Source: Nonlabens xylanidelens
Lineage (GTDB): Bacteria > Bacteroidota > Bacteroidia > Flavobacteriales > Flavobacteriaceae
Length of the DNA stretch: 64,000 bases
NCBI RefSeq assembly: GCF_002934445.1
Contig: NZ_PTJE01000002.1
Coordinates: 67,392-131,391 of the forward strand
Direction: 5' to 3'
Shown here: positions 1 through 8,675 of the stretch, piece after piece
Layout: each line of letters begins with the position of its first letter
Numbering within the stretch: position 1 is the first letter of the stretch
Position numbers and translations under genes: made by a program
Notes under the pieces: model-generated
Told to the model about the DNA's origin: nothing
Seen by the model: only the letters and a program-made list of their open reading frames with translations
Database searches by the model: none

Positions 1-413
1 ACATATCAATTTGTGGAGGTCTTGCTAATGAGTATATACGTTACCGTATTAATGGAGGTGCCTGGCAGTATGATTTAGTACAACCTAATGGTGGTATAAG
101 AGCTGGTACTTATATTTTAGCGCAGGCAACTAATAGTACAAGTGGTACAATTATATTTAGTAACACGGCGACATTGGGTACTGGGTATCCATTTGGTACA
201 GGTACTAACAGCATGTTTATAGAACGTCTAGGCGATATAGATGGTATAAATCAAAATGCAACTATGGCTCTTGCTACTCCTATGACTTTTGATCTGGTAG
301 CTGTTGGAGCACTTGGAGCGTATATATCTATAGATTTTAATGGTAACTATGTAGATAATAACGGTGTTCAAAAGACTATTCAAGGTGAATCTCGTATTTA
401 CAGAGATTATTAA
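1..413 (+). CDS. C-terminal end of a secreted/surface protein (partial)
   Basis: The frame with codons beginning at base 3 is open from the window edge to the TAA at 411-413, so this is the last ~137 residues of a gene whose start lies upstream. The sequence is rich in Gly, Thr, Asn, Ile and Tyr, with alternating hydrophobic residues typical of beta-sandwich surface proteins of Bacteroidetes. It contains no enzyme motif that I recognise and no obvious type IX sorting tail. A strong terminator follows at 470-513, so this is the end of a transcription unit. Function unknown. Confidence 0.6.
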   Translation, partial: ISICGGLANEYIRYRINGGAWQYDLVQPNGGIRAGTYILAQATNSTSGTIIFSNTATLGTGYPFGTGTNSMFIERLGDIDGINQNATMALATPMTFDLVAVGALGAYISIDFNGNYVDNNGVQKTIQGESRIYRDY

Positions 414-469
414 TATCACGTTTTACATGTATGATTTCACTTAAGAGAAATCATACTTAAATTAACATG

Positions 470-513
470 AGGCTTAAAGATGTAAATCAATTACATCTTT
501 AAGCCTTTTTTTT
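470..513 (+). terminator. Rho-independent terminator
   Basis: A perfect 16-bp stem (470-485 with 491-506) closes a 5-base loop and is followed directly by a run of eight T. A weaker 9-bp hairpin (429-437 with 448-456) precedes it. It ends the transcript of the partial gene at 1-413. The rest of 514-718 holds no gene or other feature that I can see. Confidence 0.9.
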
Positions 514-718
514 AATCCATTTTATGAATTGTAATTTGTTAGGATTAAACTATTCAAAATACCGGTGGTCAATGGTAAGTAGAATGTAAATCTATTAAAA
601 GACACGTTAAGTGTGTAGCTAATAAATTTTATTCATGATTATGTAACTTTATATCTATCTTTAATTATAATACCATTCTAACTTATATATTAAATACAAA
701 GTTTTAAAAGTAAAATAT

Positions 719-2554
719 TTACTGATATCCTGCGGCTTGTAAATTAAACAGTTTTTCATATAAATGGGGTTGTGCCATCAGTTCTTCATGGGTACCTATT
801 TCTGCAACCACACCATCTTCTAGAACTAGTATTCTATCTGCCATTCTAACGGTAGAAAAACGGTGAGATATAATGATACTGGTCTTTCCTTTAGTAAGTC
901 CTATAAAGCGTTCAAAAACGTCGTATTCTGCTTGTGCGTCTAGTGCACTGGTAGGCTCGTCGAGTACAATAACATCTGCATCTTTCATGTAGGCACGGGC
1001 TAGTGCTACTTTTTGCCATTGTCCGCCGCTTAGTTCTTGTCCTTTGGCAAATCTACGTCCTAGTTGTTGATCTATTCCACCCTTCATAACTGCCACTACC
1101 TGGTCTGCAAGACTGCGCTGTGCTGCGTCAGTAATCATAACATCGTTATTTAACTCGTCGATATTACCTACGGCGATGTTCTCACGCAAGCTAAATTCAT
1201 ACTTAAAGAAGTCTTGAAAAATGACACCAAAGCGTTTTCTAAACTCTTGTTTATTAAACTTAGAAATATTAATTCCATCTAATAAAATCTCTCCTTGAGT
1301 AGGCTCGTAAAACCTCAATATCAATTTAATAAGTGTTGTTTTACCGGCACCATTCTGACCTACAAAGGCTATTTTTTCACCTACTTTAATCTTAAAACTT
1401 ATTCCTTTAAGAACCTCTATATCACTACCAGCATAGCCAAAATGTACATTTCTAATCTCAAACCCTTCTTTAATGACCTCTGGAATAGGAGTGTAGTTAG
1501 TTGCCTCGTCAGTGATTTCTATATCTAGAAAGTCAAAGTAGTCTCTCAAATAAAGCGAACTCTCTGATATAGCAGTAAAACGAGAGAAGAAACCTTGTAA
1601 ATTATTACGCAATCTGTTAAAAGATCCAGATAAGAAGGTAAGTTCTCCTATACTAAGAACTCCTGTGATTACTTTAAAAATTATGAATATATAAGCTCCA
1701 TAATAAGATAGAATACCTATAATATTAAACAGCGATCCATAGATACTTTGTTTAATAGATAGCTTTTTATTGATCTCATAATAATCACCAGATAATCTAT
1801 TAAACCTAGCTGCGATATAATCGGTAAGCCCAAAGAGTTTTACCTCTTTTGCTGTTTGATTATTAGCTCCTATAAAACGTAAGTAATCCAGTTCACGACG
1901 CTCGGCAGTCCAGCTACGTGCTACAGAGTATCTATGCGAGCTGTATTTTGCCTCATTAATAAATGAAGGTATAATACTTAGGACCAATAAGATAATCAAT
2001 AACGGCTCAAAGTAAATCAAACCAGCAATTAAGGATGTTATAGAGATAATACTTTGTACCTGACTCAAAGAAGCACTCATTAAACCTACACGACCGCTAG
2101 TTTGCTGTCTTGCACGTTCTAACTTGTCATAAAAATCTGGATCTTCTAACTGTTCTAGAGTCAGCTCGTTAGTTTTTCTTATAATTTTTTCTGACGAAGC
2201 GTTAGAATATAAATCACCTATTAATCCATCGGTTAAGTTAATTAATCTATTGAGCAAGTCTGCTGCTATGGCAACTACTAGCTCTATAATCACATATTTC
2301 CAGAGCAAGTCTAGATTTTGATATTCCAGCGATATTTGTAAAATAACCTCGTCTATAATCAATTTACCTACCCATAATAGAACTACCGGACTAATTGCGG
2401 TGAGTAATCTAGCGGTAAAATTGGTTATAAACAGTTTAGGACTCACTCTCCAGATTTCTTTAAAAAATCTAGGTAGTGTCTTCAATGCGCTGAAGGAGAA
2501 TGTTTTTCCTTTTTTACTTTGTTCTTTTATGGATGCAGGTACTCTTCTCGCCAC
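719..2554 (-). CDS. ABC exporter, fused permease and ATPase (MsbA-like)
   Basis: A 611-residue half-transporter. The N-terminal part carries about six hydrophobic segments (roughly residues 40-330), followed by a C-terminal ATPase. Visible ATPase motifs are Walker A GQNGAGKTT (~397), signature LSGGQ (~506), Walker B VIVLDEPTS (~525) and the H-loop ISHRFSTV. Family members dimerise in the inner membrane and export lipids, peptides or drugs; the substrate cannot be read from sequence. The start is GTG at 2552-2554. No ATG lies near it, and a -7 box sits only 17 bases upstream, which supports this start. It is transcribed alone. Confidence 0.93.
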   Translation of the reverse strand: MARRVPASIKEQSKKGKTFSFSALKTLPRFFKEIWRVSPKLFITNFTARLLTAISPVVLLWVGKLIIDEVILQISLEYQNLDLLWKYVIIELVVAIAADLLNRLINLTDGLIGDLYSNASSEKIIRKTNELTLEQLEDPDFYDKLERARQQTSGRVGLMSASLSQVQSIISITSLIAGLIYFEPLLIILLVLSIIPSFINEAKYSSHRYSVARSWTAERRELDYLRFIGANNQTAKEVKLFGLTDYIAARFNRLSGDYYEINKKLSIKQSIYGSLFNIIGILSYYGAYIFIIFKVITGVLSIGELTFLSGSFNRLRNNLQGFFSRFTAISESSLYLRDYFDFLDIEITDEATNYTPIPEVIKEGFEIRNVHFGYAGSDIEVLKGISFKIKVGEKIAFVGQNGAGKTTLIKLILRFYEPTQGEILLDGINISKFNKQEFRKRFGVIFQDFFKYEFSLRENIAVGNIDELNNDVMITDAAQRSLADQVVAVMKGGIDQQLGRRFAKGQELSGGQWQKVALARAYMKDADVIVLDEPTSALDAQAEYDVFERFIGLTKGKTSIIISHRFSTVRMADRILVLEDGVVAEIGTHEELMAQPHLYEKLFNLQAAGYQ

Positions 2555-2571
2555 GATGTAGTTTTAGAACA

Positions 2572-2579
2572 CAAAGGTA
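2572..2579 (-). promoter_or_regulatory. -7 promoter element (TACCTTTG)
   Basis: Reading on the minus strand gives TACCTTTG, matching the Bacteroidetes -7 consensus TAnnTTTG, 17 bases before the GTG of the ABC exporter. I see no clear -33 TTTG at the usual spacing. Confidence 0.55.
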
Positions 2580-2608
2580 CGTTACAAGGATTTGTTTTGT
2601 GGTGTTCT

Positions 2609-2624
2609 CGCTTTCGCGAAAGCG
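2609..2624. repeat. 16-bp palindrome CGCTTTCGCGAAAGCG, intergenic copy
   Basis: Exact copy of the dispersed palindrome, in the gap between the aldo/keto reductase gene and the ABC exporter promoter. Flanks are CT on the left and GAA on the right. It has no T-run, so it is not an ordinary terminator. Confidence 0.95.
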
Positions 2625-2641
2625 GAATTATCAACCGTTTA

Positions 2642-3541
2642 TTATGGCAATTCTTTTCCTAAAGCAGCTATATAAATCTGGAACCATTGCTCTAAAGTCA
2701 TTTCCATATCTAACGAACGTACAGCTGTTTTAATACGCTCGATTTTACCAGTTCCTATAACAGGAATTATGTTAGAAGGGTGTTTTAAAAGCCACTGATA
2801 GATTACTTTATCTATATTAGGCTCATGTAATTCTTTAGCTACTTTTTTAATAGCGTTAAGAACACGAGTTCCTTTTTCTGTCTTAGGAAATAGTAATTCA
2901 CCACCGGCAAGTGGTGACCAGGACATAGGTTTTATCTTCTTAGAGATAAGATAATCGAGATTTTGATTTTCAAAATGCTCTAGACAATAGGGCGATATTT
3001 CTATCTGGTTAGTTACTAGAGGAGCAGTAGTGTAGGCCTGTAATGATTCTAGTTGTTGGGGCAAGAAATTAGAAACTCCATAATGCAAAACCTTACCACT
3101 AGATGTTAAATGGTCAAAAGTTCTTGCCACTTCTTCTGGATTAAAAAAGGGTGATGGTCTATGTAATAAAAGTACATCTATATAGTCTGTATTTAGATTT
3201 TTAAGAGATTGTTCTACCTGAGAGATGATGTAACTGGCGCTGTAATCATAATATTTTACCTCACGATTTGGAAACTTATCAGATGTTAATTTGATCCCAC
3301 ATTTAGTAATCAACTGCATACTATCACGTATTGATGGTTCTAGCTGTAGTGCTTTACCAAAGGCAGCCTCACATTCATAATTTCCATAAATATCTGCATG
3401 ATCAAATGTGGTGACTCCTATTTCTATAGATTCTTTAAGAAAAGACAGTAATTCTTGATCGCTTTTATTCCAATCTAGAAGTCTCCATATCCCTAAAACT
3501 ATTCTTGATATTTCTAAATCGCTATTTAAGGATGCTTTTAT
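2642..3541 (-). CDS. YdhF-like aldo/keto reductase, apparent ATA start
   Basis: NADPH-dependent oxidoreductase of the aldo/keto reductase superfamily. The catalytic tetrad is visible as Asp and Tyr in DHADIYG (~46-52), Lys in ITKCG and His in LLHRP; the C-terminal GTGKIERI resembles the cofactor-binding GSGKIERV of E. coli YdhF. The first ATG in frame is at 3317-3319, but that would delete strand 1 and the DHADIYG motif. The frame stays open upstream to a TAA at 3548-3550 and encodes the expected N-terminus (ISRIVLGIWRLLDWN) with no ATG, GTG or TTG. The only plausible initiator by homology is ATA at 3539-3541, giving 299 residues, the family's usual length. This is either a rare ATA start or a start-codon mutation. 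Confidence 0.82.
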   Translation of the reverse strand: MKASLNSDLEISRIVLGIWRLLDWNKSDQELLSFLKESIEIGVTTFDHADIYGNYECEAAFGKALQLEPSIRDSMQLITKCGIKLTSDKFPNREVKYYDYSASYIISQVEQSLKNLNTDYIDVLLLHRPSPFFNPEEVARTFDHLTSSGKVLHYGVSNFLPQQLESLQAYTTAPLVTNQIEISPYCLEHFENQNLDYLISKKIKPMSWSPLAGGELLFPKTEKGTRVLNAIKKVAKELHEPNIDKVIYQWLLKHPSNIIPVIGTGKIERIKTAVRSLDMEMTLEQWFQIYIAALGKELP

Positions 3542-3553
3542 GTGATTTTATTT

Positions 3554-3561
3554 CAAAGTTA
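3554..3561 (-). promoter_or_regulatory. -7 promoter element (TAACTTTG)
   Basis: Minus-strand TAACTTTG matches TAnnTTTG and ends 12 bases before the proposed ATA start of the aldo/keto reductase. Its position agrees with translation beginning near 3541 rather than at the internal ATG at 3319. Confidence 0.5.
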
Positions 3562-3611
3562 TGGTTATATATGATGTAGTTCTATTTTGAGAAATTACAA
3601 TTTAAGTAAGA

Positions 3612-4133
3612 CTATCGTACTCCTTTTACTTTAAGATCTATGTAAACTTCTTGTGTACCATGAAATTCTGTTTGGTAATCTATATCTATCGCATACTTGA
3701 TGTTGTATAGTGCTAATACCTTATCTAGATCTTCTTTTTTACTTTTTGCCACTTTCAAACGTTGTAAATAATTAATGAAAGTCGATACTGCCATACCCAT
3801 AGGAGCAAAGCTTACAGCAATAAATATTAAAGGAATAGTAGAGATAACACCATGACTAAATATATGGTTGCCTATAAAATAACCAGCGGCTATAATAATA
3901 AAACCTATCAATAAATAAACAACTGTATAAGAATAAGTGAGTAAACGTTTTCTTTTTAATTGATCGTATTCTAGATTTATTTGCTTCAGTTTTTCTTCAA
4001 ATAGATTACCTAGTAGAATTTTAGAGCATGTTTTATTAAAAGCAGGCTTGCGAGAGGTAAGACCACATACTAAGCCTAGTTTAAAATCACTTTTTTTATG
4101 CTCACATAGATCGCAATGTCTGGTTAGTTCCAT
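3612..4133 (-). CDS. Small membrane protein with N-terminal Cys motif
   Basis: A 173-residue protein of unknown function. The N-terminus has four spaced cysteines (CDLC at 7-10, VCGLT at ~22 and TC at ~36). The spacing resembles the CxxC-CGLT-C cytoplasmic motif common at the start of Bacteroidetes membrane proteins, and it could bind a metal. A basic, charged stretch (45-62) is followed by two membrane segments (~64-86 and ~92-115) and a soluble basic C-terminus. It is not in an obvious operon with either neighbour. Confidence 0.75.
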   Translation of the reverse strand: MELTRHCDLCEHKKSDFKLGLVCGLTSRKPAFNKTCSKILLGNLFEEKLKQINLEYDQLKRKRLLTYSYTVVYLLIGFIIIAAGYFIGNHIFSHGVISTIPLIFIAVSFAPMGMAVSTFINYLQRLKVAKSKKEDLDKVLALYNIKYAIDIDYQTEFHGTQEVYIDLKVKGVR

Positions 4134-4200
4134 AGATATAGATGTGTTTATTTGAGACTGAAATAATTAAGAAGAAAATCCAACAGCATACCATTAATAA

Positions 4201-4239
4201 AGCCAGTTAAATTACAACATATCGTAAATCTAACTGGCT
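4201..4239 (-). terminator. Inverted repeat, possible terminator
   Basis: Nine-bp arms AGCCAGTTA (4201-4209) and TAACTGGCT (4231-4239) with a 21-base loop lie just past the stop of the dehydrogenase at 4255. On the minus strand the T-run is weak, so terminator function is uncertain. Confidence 0.4.
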
Positions 4240-4254
4240 ATTTCTATATTAAAA

Positions 4255-4974
4255 TTATGGATTTGTAGACCAAAGCGCTGCACTTTTAAGCATGGCTCTT
4301 CTAGGTAGTTTTAATCCTGCGATAATTAACTCTGCAAAGTCTTCTGGTTGTAAAACACTGTCCTCAGAATCTTTAGTAGCGATTCCTAAATCTATAGACA
4401 TGTCAGACGCGATAGTACTAGGTGTTAACGTACAAACTCTAATATTGTTTTTACGTACTTCTTTCATTAATGATTCTGACATACCGATTACAGCAAACTT
4501 TGATGCAGAATATGCAGACGTAGTTGCATTACCATTTAACCCTGCAGTAGAAGATACATTGATAATTTCTCCTTCATTTTGATCGATTAAATAAGGTAGT
4601 ACTTCTTTAGTAACGTAATACATTCCCATCACGTTAGTTTGCATAATTTGTGTCCATTGATCTACAGGCATATCGTTTAATGTACCAAATGCCGCTATAC
4701 CAGCATTATTTACTAATATATCTATAGAACCTAGAGTATCAACTAGTGTTTTTACACTCGTTTTAACCTCTTCATAATTGCTCACATCAAAAACGGCATA
4801 TGTCGCTTTTACTCCTAATTTTTCAATCTCGGCAACAGTTGCCTTTAAAGCCTCTTCATTTCTACCAGTGATCGCAACATCTACACCTTCTTGTGCAAAC
4901 GCTAGAGCTGTAGCTTTTCCTAGACCACGGCTTCCACCTGTTATGATTGCTTTTTTACCTTTTAAATCTTGCAT
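4255..4974 (-). CDS. Short-chain dehydrogenase, FabG-like 3-oxoacyl reductase family
   Basis: A 239-residue classical SDR. Visible motifs are the NAD(P)-binding TGGSRGLG (~12-19), NNAG (~91), the catalytic Ser in INVSST and the YSASK active site (~157). The length is normal and the start ATG lies close to the Rossmann motif. Proteins of this group are often annotated as 3-ketoacyl-ACP reductase, but the gene stands alone, away from fatty acid genes. The true substrate is therefore open. Confidence 0.9.
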   Translation of the reverse strand: MQDLKGKKAIITGGSRGLGKATALAFAQEGVDVAITGRNEEALKATVAEIEKLGVKATYAVFDVSNYEEVKTSVKTLVDTLGSIDILVNNAGIAAFGTLNDMPVDQWTQIMQTNVMGMYYVTKEVLPYLIDQNEGEIINVSSTAGLNGNATTSAYSASKFAVIGMSESLMKEVRKNNIRVCTLTPSTIASDMSIDLGIATKDSEDSVLQPEDFAELIIAGLKLPRRAMLKSAALWSTNP

Positions 4975-5191
4975 TTATTTAGTTTTTGAATATGTGTTTA
5001 TGTGGTGAAAGCTAGACTAAATAGAATTTGTAAATCATTCCTTACATATCTCTAAATCGTATAACTTCAAGTAGCTAAATTATAGATTTTGAATGAATCT
5101 TTTGCCCTTTTTTACGCTAATGATTTGTAAAATTTAGGTGAAATAAAAGAATTGAATTTTATGACTTGTTGCTGTTTTTAAAAGTGTAGGA

Positions 5192-7036
5192 TTATTTGCT
5201 TAATGCTTTCAATATTCTATCTTCATTAATAACAATATCTCTAAACAATACATGAGGGAATTCATTGTATTTAGAACTTTTGAAAGCATCTGCAATATTA
5301 GAAAGGGTTGATGCGGTTATTAAAGAAAGATTCATTTCTGTATCCATCTCACAATCAGTAACAAAATCATCACTAAATTCTGGAGCTATGAGTAGTATTT
5401 TAACTATCCTCAATTCATTTTTTAGAGCTAGATTTTGATAAGATTTTAGCTGTCTAGAAACCGTACTGAATTTATTGTACCCTTTTTCTTTACTGGTCTT
5501 ACATTCAACTATAATAATTTCTTTATTACCTAAATTCAACAAGATATCCATCATGTCTTTTTTAGTATTCAAACTATTTTTTAAAGTTTCATCTACATTA
5601 AAACCTATGCTATGTAAAATTGTTTTAGTTAATTCTTCAAACTTAATACCTAGTTCACTTTCTTTGATCGTTATACCATTATCCTTAAGTAAGTTAAGAT
5701 TTCTGTAGGCTACGTTTTCAAAATTTTCTAAAAATAAATTTTCAACATCTTTATAGTGTTCAAGAATATTTAATATATCATCACCGCGTTGTTTAATTCC
5801 ATTTTCTTTAATGAACTTTGTTAAATCAGACTTATTGATTAGATCTAAAATATCTCTTGGCTTTATGTTGTAGTCTAGTAAAAAATCTGCCTTTAGAACA
5901 TATTCATCTTGAAGCTCAAATTGTTCTCTGATATCCTTGTTAAGTTTAGGTAGTGATATGTTCAATTCAGTTAGCATTTTATCAAAACCATCTAATGATA
6001 TACCAACCTTTTCATCTCGTTCTACGTTTTCAAAATGATGTATAAGGCTCTGGATTTTATCATCTAGAGTACTACCTTTTAAGTTAGGAATATTCAAACC
6101 CTTTTCACAAAGTTCATTTAAAGTTTTCTTTCTCTCAGTTAAAGTGCTTCCTTGTTTGTAAATGTGTTCTAATAATAAACTAGTAAAAGAAACACCTTCT
6201 TTTATTATTTCCTCAATTTTCTGAGAGTAGGAGAGTTTTCTGTCTATGTTATGTTCTCTACCTATCTGATTAATTATAGGTTCTCGTAATAGTTTAAGAG
6301 TTCTTCTATAAAATTTTTCAGCAACTTCTTTTTTTCTGACTCCTCGTAACATTCTAACCATTTCATCAGCTACGTAAATCGTATTTTCTTTATTAGAATA
6401 AAAGATAACACCTATATTTTTCAGGCCCTTTATAATGTCTTGAATATCAATTTTCTTAATTGGTAAGATAGAATAATTAATAAGCTTTACTTCTTCTTGA
6501 GATAAACCTAATTGTTCAGATAGAGTAATCATAATCGACAACTCATCTGATGTTATTTTTGCATCTCGATTATTCTCTATATCATTATGATAAGCTGTTT
6601 TTAAACAAGATTTATAAATTTTATAATCACGTTTTCTAAAGTTACTTAATTCAGATTTATCATTTTCAAAATCAGCATTAAGAGATTTAATTTTACTTTT
6701 TAAGTGTTTTACTTCTGTGTCATATAACCTAGATAACCAGTCTTGTTTCATGATACAATTACCGTCTCTTATAATTATATCTATTAAAATATCTAATTGT
6801 GAGGTTATCTCTTGAAATTCACTTTTGATATGATCTTGAAACTCCATTTCAGTTAAAGCAAAAATTTTAGAAATATTTTGATTGTCCACTGATTTCAATC
6901 CCTTATCTGAGGAACTTAATATTCTATCAATTTGTTTAGCGTTCTTAGGTGATTTTGATATAATGTTATCTATTATTTTTATAAATGAATTCTTTTCTAT
7001 GGAACCAAGTTTATCTAAGATTTTTTCTAATTTCAT
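5192..7036 (-). CDS. Orphan 614-residue protein with C-terminal PD-(D/E)XK nuclease-like domain
   Basis: I do not recognise the family of the full protein. The last ~150 residues fit a restriction-endonuclease-like fold: an acidic helix FEELTKTIL (466-474), then Asp497 in DILL, then VECKTSK with Glu511 and Lys513, followed by a hydrophobic strand. This is the D-x(13)-E-x-K pattern of Mrr/PD-(D/E)XK nucleases. The upstream part is helical and charged. A segment at ~155-190 (ELSIMITLSEQLG) has a TerB-like look, and two short stretches near residues 300 and 400 resemble SAP-type DNA-binding helices; these are tentative. No methylase, helicase or toxin partner is adjacent. It is very AT-rich, with ~155-base gaps or more on both sides. 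Candidate stand-alone defence or DNA-repair factor. Confidence 0.7.
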   Translation of the reverse strand: MKLEKILDKLGSIEKNSFIKIIDNIISKSPKNAKQIDRILSSSDKGLKSVDNQNISKIFALTEMEFQDHIKSEFQEITSQLDILIDIIIRDGNCIMKQDWLSRLYDTEVKHLKSKIKSLNADFENDKSELSNFRKRDYKIYKSCLKTAYHNDIENNRDAKITSDELSIMITLSEQLGLSQEEVKLINYSILPIKKIDIQDIIKGLKNIGVIFYSNKENTIYVADEMVRMLRGVRKKEVAEKFYRRTLKLLREPIINQIGREHNIDRKLSYSQKIEEIIKEGVSFTSLLLEHIYKQGSTLTERKKTLNELCEKGLNIPNLKGSTLDDKIQSLIHHFENVERDEKVGISLDGFDKMLTELNISLPKLNKDIREQFELQDEYVLKADFLLDYNIKPRDILDLINKSDLTKFIKENGIKQRGDDILNILEHYKDVENLFLENFENVAYRNLNLLKDNGITIKESELGIKFEELTKTILHSIGFNVDETLKNSLNTKKDMMDILLNLGNKEIIIVECKTSKEKGYNKFSTVSRQLKSYQNLALKNELRIVKILLIAPEFSDDFVTDCEMDTEMNLSLITASTLSNIADAFKSSKYNEFPHVLFRDIVINEDRILKALSK

Positions 7037-7228
7037 AATATCAATTTATTAAATAGGTTTTTGGTTTATCAATAATTGAAAAACAATAAATCAATACTAA
7101 GTAAAATGTAAATATTTAGGTTACGGATTCCCGTAATACGGTAAAAATAAAATTGTTATACTATCTTAAATTACGGAATAAGTGCGTTCTATATGGTGTG
7201 ATAATCTCATGTTGTTAGATTTAAATTC

Positions 7229-7244
7229 CGCTTTCGCGAAAGCG
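7229..7244. repeat. 16-bp palindrome, intergenic copy with extended arms
   Basis: Exact CGCTTTCGCGAAAGCG; pairing extends three more bases on each side (TTC at 7226-7228, GAA at 7245-7247), giving a 22-bp perfect palindrome. It lies between the orphan nuclease-like gene and the DUF6122 gene. Confidence 0.95.
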
Positions 7245-7265
7245 GAACAGACAATAGAAAATAAT

Positions 7266-7646
7266 TTATAACCAGCTAGAGATGCCTTTTAAAAGCTCTA
7301 TTGCTGGTGATGCTGCCATACAGTCTGCACAATGGTTATACATGAAAAGGCAATCTATTAAATCTGTCACCATGTGAAATAATAATCCTATACCTATGAT
7401 TTTAAATGGTTTCTTGAAAAAAAGTAAGCCTATGTAAATTAAAATGGCATAATAGGAGTGTAGTGGATGGTAGTTAATACTGCATCTGTGGGCTTCAAAT
7501 ACTGGTGAGGCTAGCAAATGGTCTAGATCTACTAACATAGTGGCTAGTAGAATTATATAGGTTTTTTTCCATTCTTTTTTAAAAAACACAATAGCTATGG
7601 CTAGTGGAAAGAAGATGTGTAAAAAGTAATGGACAAAGGTTTGCAT
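7266..7646 (-). CDS. DUF6122-type membrane protein
   Basis: A 126-residue integral membrane protein with four hydrophobic segments. Conserved polar residues sit in or near the membrane: HYFLHIFFP at the start, DLDHLL (~40), HPLHSYY (~61) and FHMVTDLIDC (~90). These His/Asp clusters resemble metal-dependent membrane hydrolases of the YdjM/LexA-binding type and match my memory of DUF6122. Biological role is unknown. The downstream secreted-protein gene is on the same strand 47 bases away. Confidence 0.75.
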   Translation of the reverse strand: MQTFVHYFLHIFFPLAIAIVFFKKEWKKTYIILLATMLVDLDHLLASPVFEAHRCSINYHPLHSYYAILIYIGLLFFKKPFKIIGIGLLFHMVTDLIDCLFMYNHCADCMAASPAIELLKGISSWL

Positions 7647-7693
7647 TAAGATAGATGTATGGATAACTTAAGGTAGTACTTAGTTATAAGTAT

Positions 7694-8215
7694 TTACTTT
7701 AATTCTTTCTTAAGATCGTCCATTTCTAGAACGTATGGATCTGTACCTAGCATGATAAAATCTACTCTTAGGGTGAAAAGGATGTCTTTTTGAGTCTTAT
7801 CTTCCAATACTAATAATCCCTCAAAACCTGGCTGGCCTAGTTTAAAAACAGTTTTTGATTTATAGAGTAACTCTACGTATTTAACTTTTTTCCAATTGAT
7901 GTTATATGATTTTGCGCTAGTGATTATAGCGTCATAATCTTCTTTAAGTAATTTGTTATAGCCTTCTCTTTTTAGTGATTTTACTATGGCCTTATTTTTA
8001 TCTGACATGCGTAACTCTGGAGCATCGGCAGCTTTTCTTAATAGTTCTATGGCTACCATATGTTCTTTAAAGATGGTATATGTAAAAGCATTTTTTTTGG
8101 CAATTTGTTTTGTCATTTCTTCCATTTGCGCTTTCATCGCAGTAATGGTCTCATTTTGAGCAATACTTAATTGAAAAAAAAGAAAAAGGAGTAGTGTGGC
8201 TGTTAATTTGTTCAT
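7694..8215 (-). CDS. Secreted protein of unknown function
   Basis: A 173-residue protein with a clear signal peptide (hydrophobic core ~5-18, cleavage after SIAQ). The mature part begins with a charged coiled-coil-like stretch (METIQ-like repeats, ~20-45) followed by a mixed alpha/beta domain. No recognised motif. It precedes the DUF6122 gene on the same strand with a 47-base gap and may share its transcript. Confidence 0.75.
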   Translation of the reverse strand: MNKLTATLLLFLFFQLSIAQNETITAMKAQMEEMTKQIAKKNAFTYTIFKEHMVAIELLRKAADAPELRMSDKNKAIVKSLKREGYNKLLKEDYDAIITSAKSYNINWKKVKYVELLYKSKTVFKLGQPGFEGLLVLEDKTQKDILFTLRVDFIMLGTDPYVLEMDDLKKELK

Positions 8216-8246
8216 GTGCTATGCTTAGAATAATCTATTACAGTTT

Positions 8247-8254
8247 CAAAGATA
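8247..8254 (-). promoter_or_regulatory. -7 promoter element (TATCTTTG)
   Basis: Minus-strand TATCTTTG, an exact TAnnTTTG match, ends 31 bases upstream of the ATG of the secreted protein at 8215. No clear -33 box at standard spacing. Confidence 0.5.
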
Positions 8255-8622
8255 TACATACTATCATTTTAAATGGGTATAATATCGTTTTTTGAATAGG
8301 TAGTAGAATTCAAATTTTAATAAAACTAGTGTAGTTAGTGATAGCTTATGGATGATTATTTAAAGTAACTCATTAGTATTAGTTTACTTATTTATAACGA
8401 AGTCGTGAATAATAGCTTTAAAATTAATATTTTCTGTTTACACTTTAAATTTACACTGAAAATTGTTGAAATAGATAGATTTCTTTTCTCTTGTGGATAA
8501 TGGGATGGTTTTCAAAGTGTATTATAATTCAAAAAAGGGACAAATAATTTAAACCATCTATTTTAAAGATTATGTTAACTTTAAAAGGGTAAGAACAACC
8601 AGATTTTCAGATTATGTTTTAG
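8255..8622. other. Intergenic stretch without genes
   Basis: Very AT-rich divergent region between the secreted protein gene and the dehydrogenase at 8676. Apart from the two -7 boxes at its ends I see no ORF, RNA gene or repeat. Confidence 0.6.
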
Positions 8623-8630
8623 TAAATTTG
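8623..8630 (+). promoter_or_regulatory. -7 promoter element (TAAATTTG)
   Basis: Exact TAnnTTTG match 45 bases upstream of the dehydrogenase ATG at 8676; a TTTTC at 8604-8608 could be a degenerate -33 box. Confidence 0.5.
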
Positions 8631-8675
8631 CAGATAGAGAATGTATAGTTTTCATTATTTCATTAAAATAAATTT

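Noticed and set aside
2642-3319. Aldo/keto reductase starting at the in-frame ATG at 3319
   Set aside because: This would remove the DHADIYG active-site segment that is clearly encoded upstream in the same open frame.
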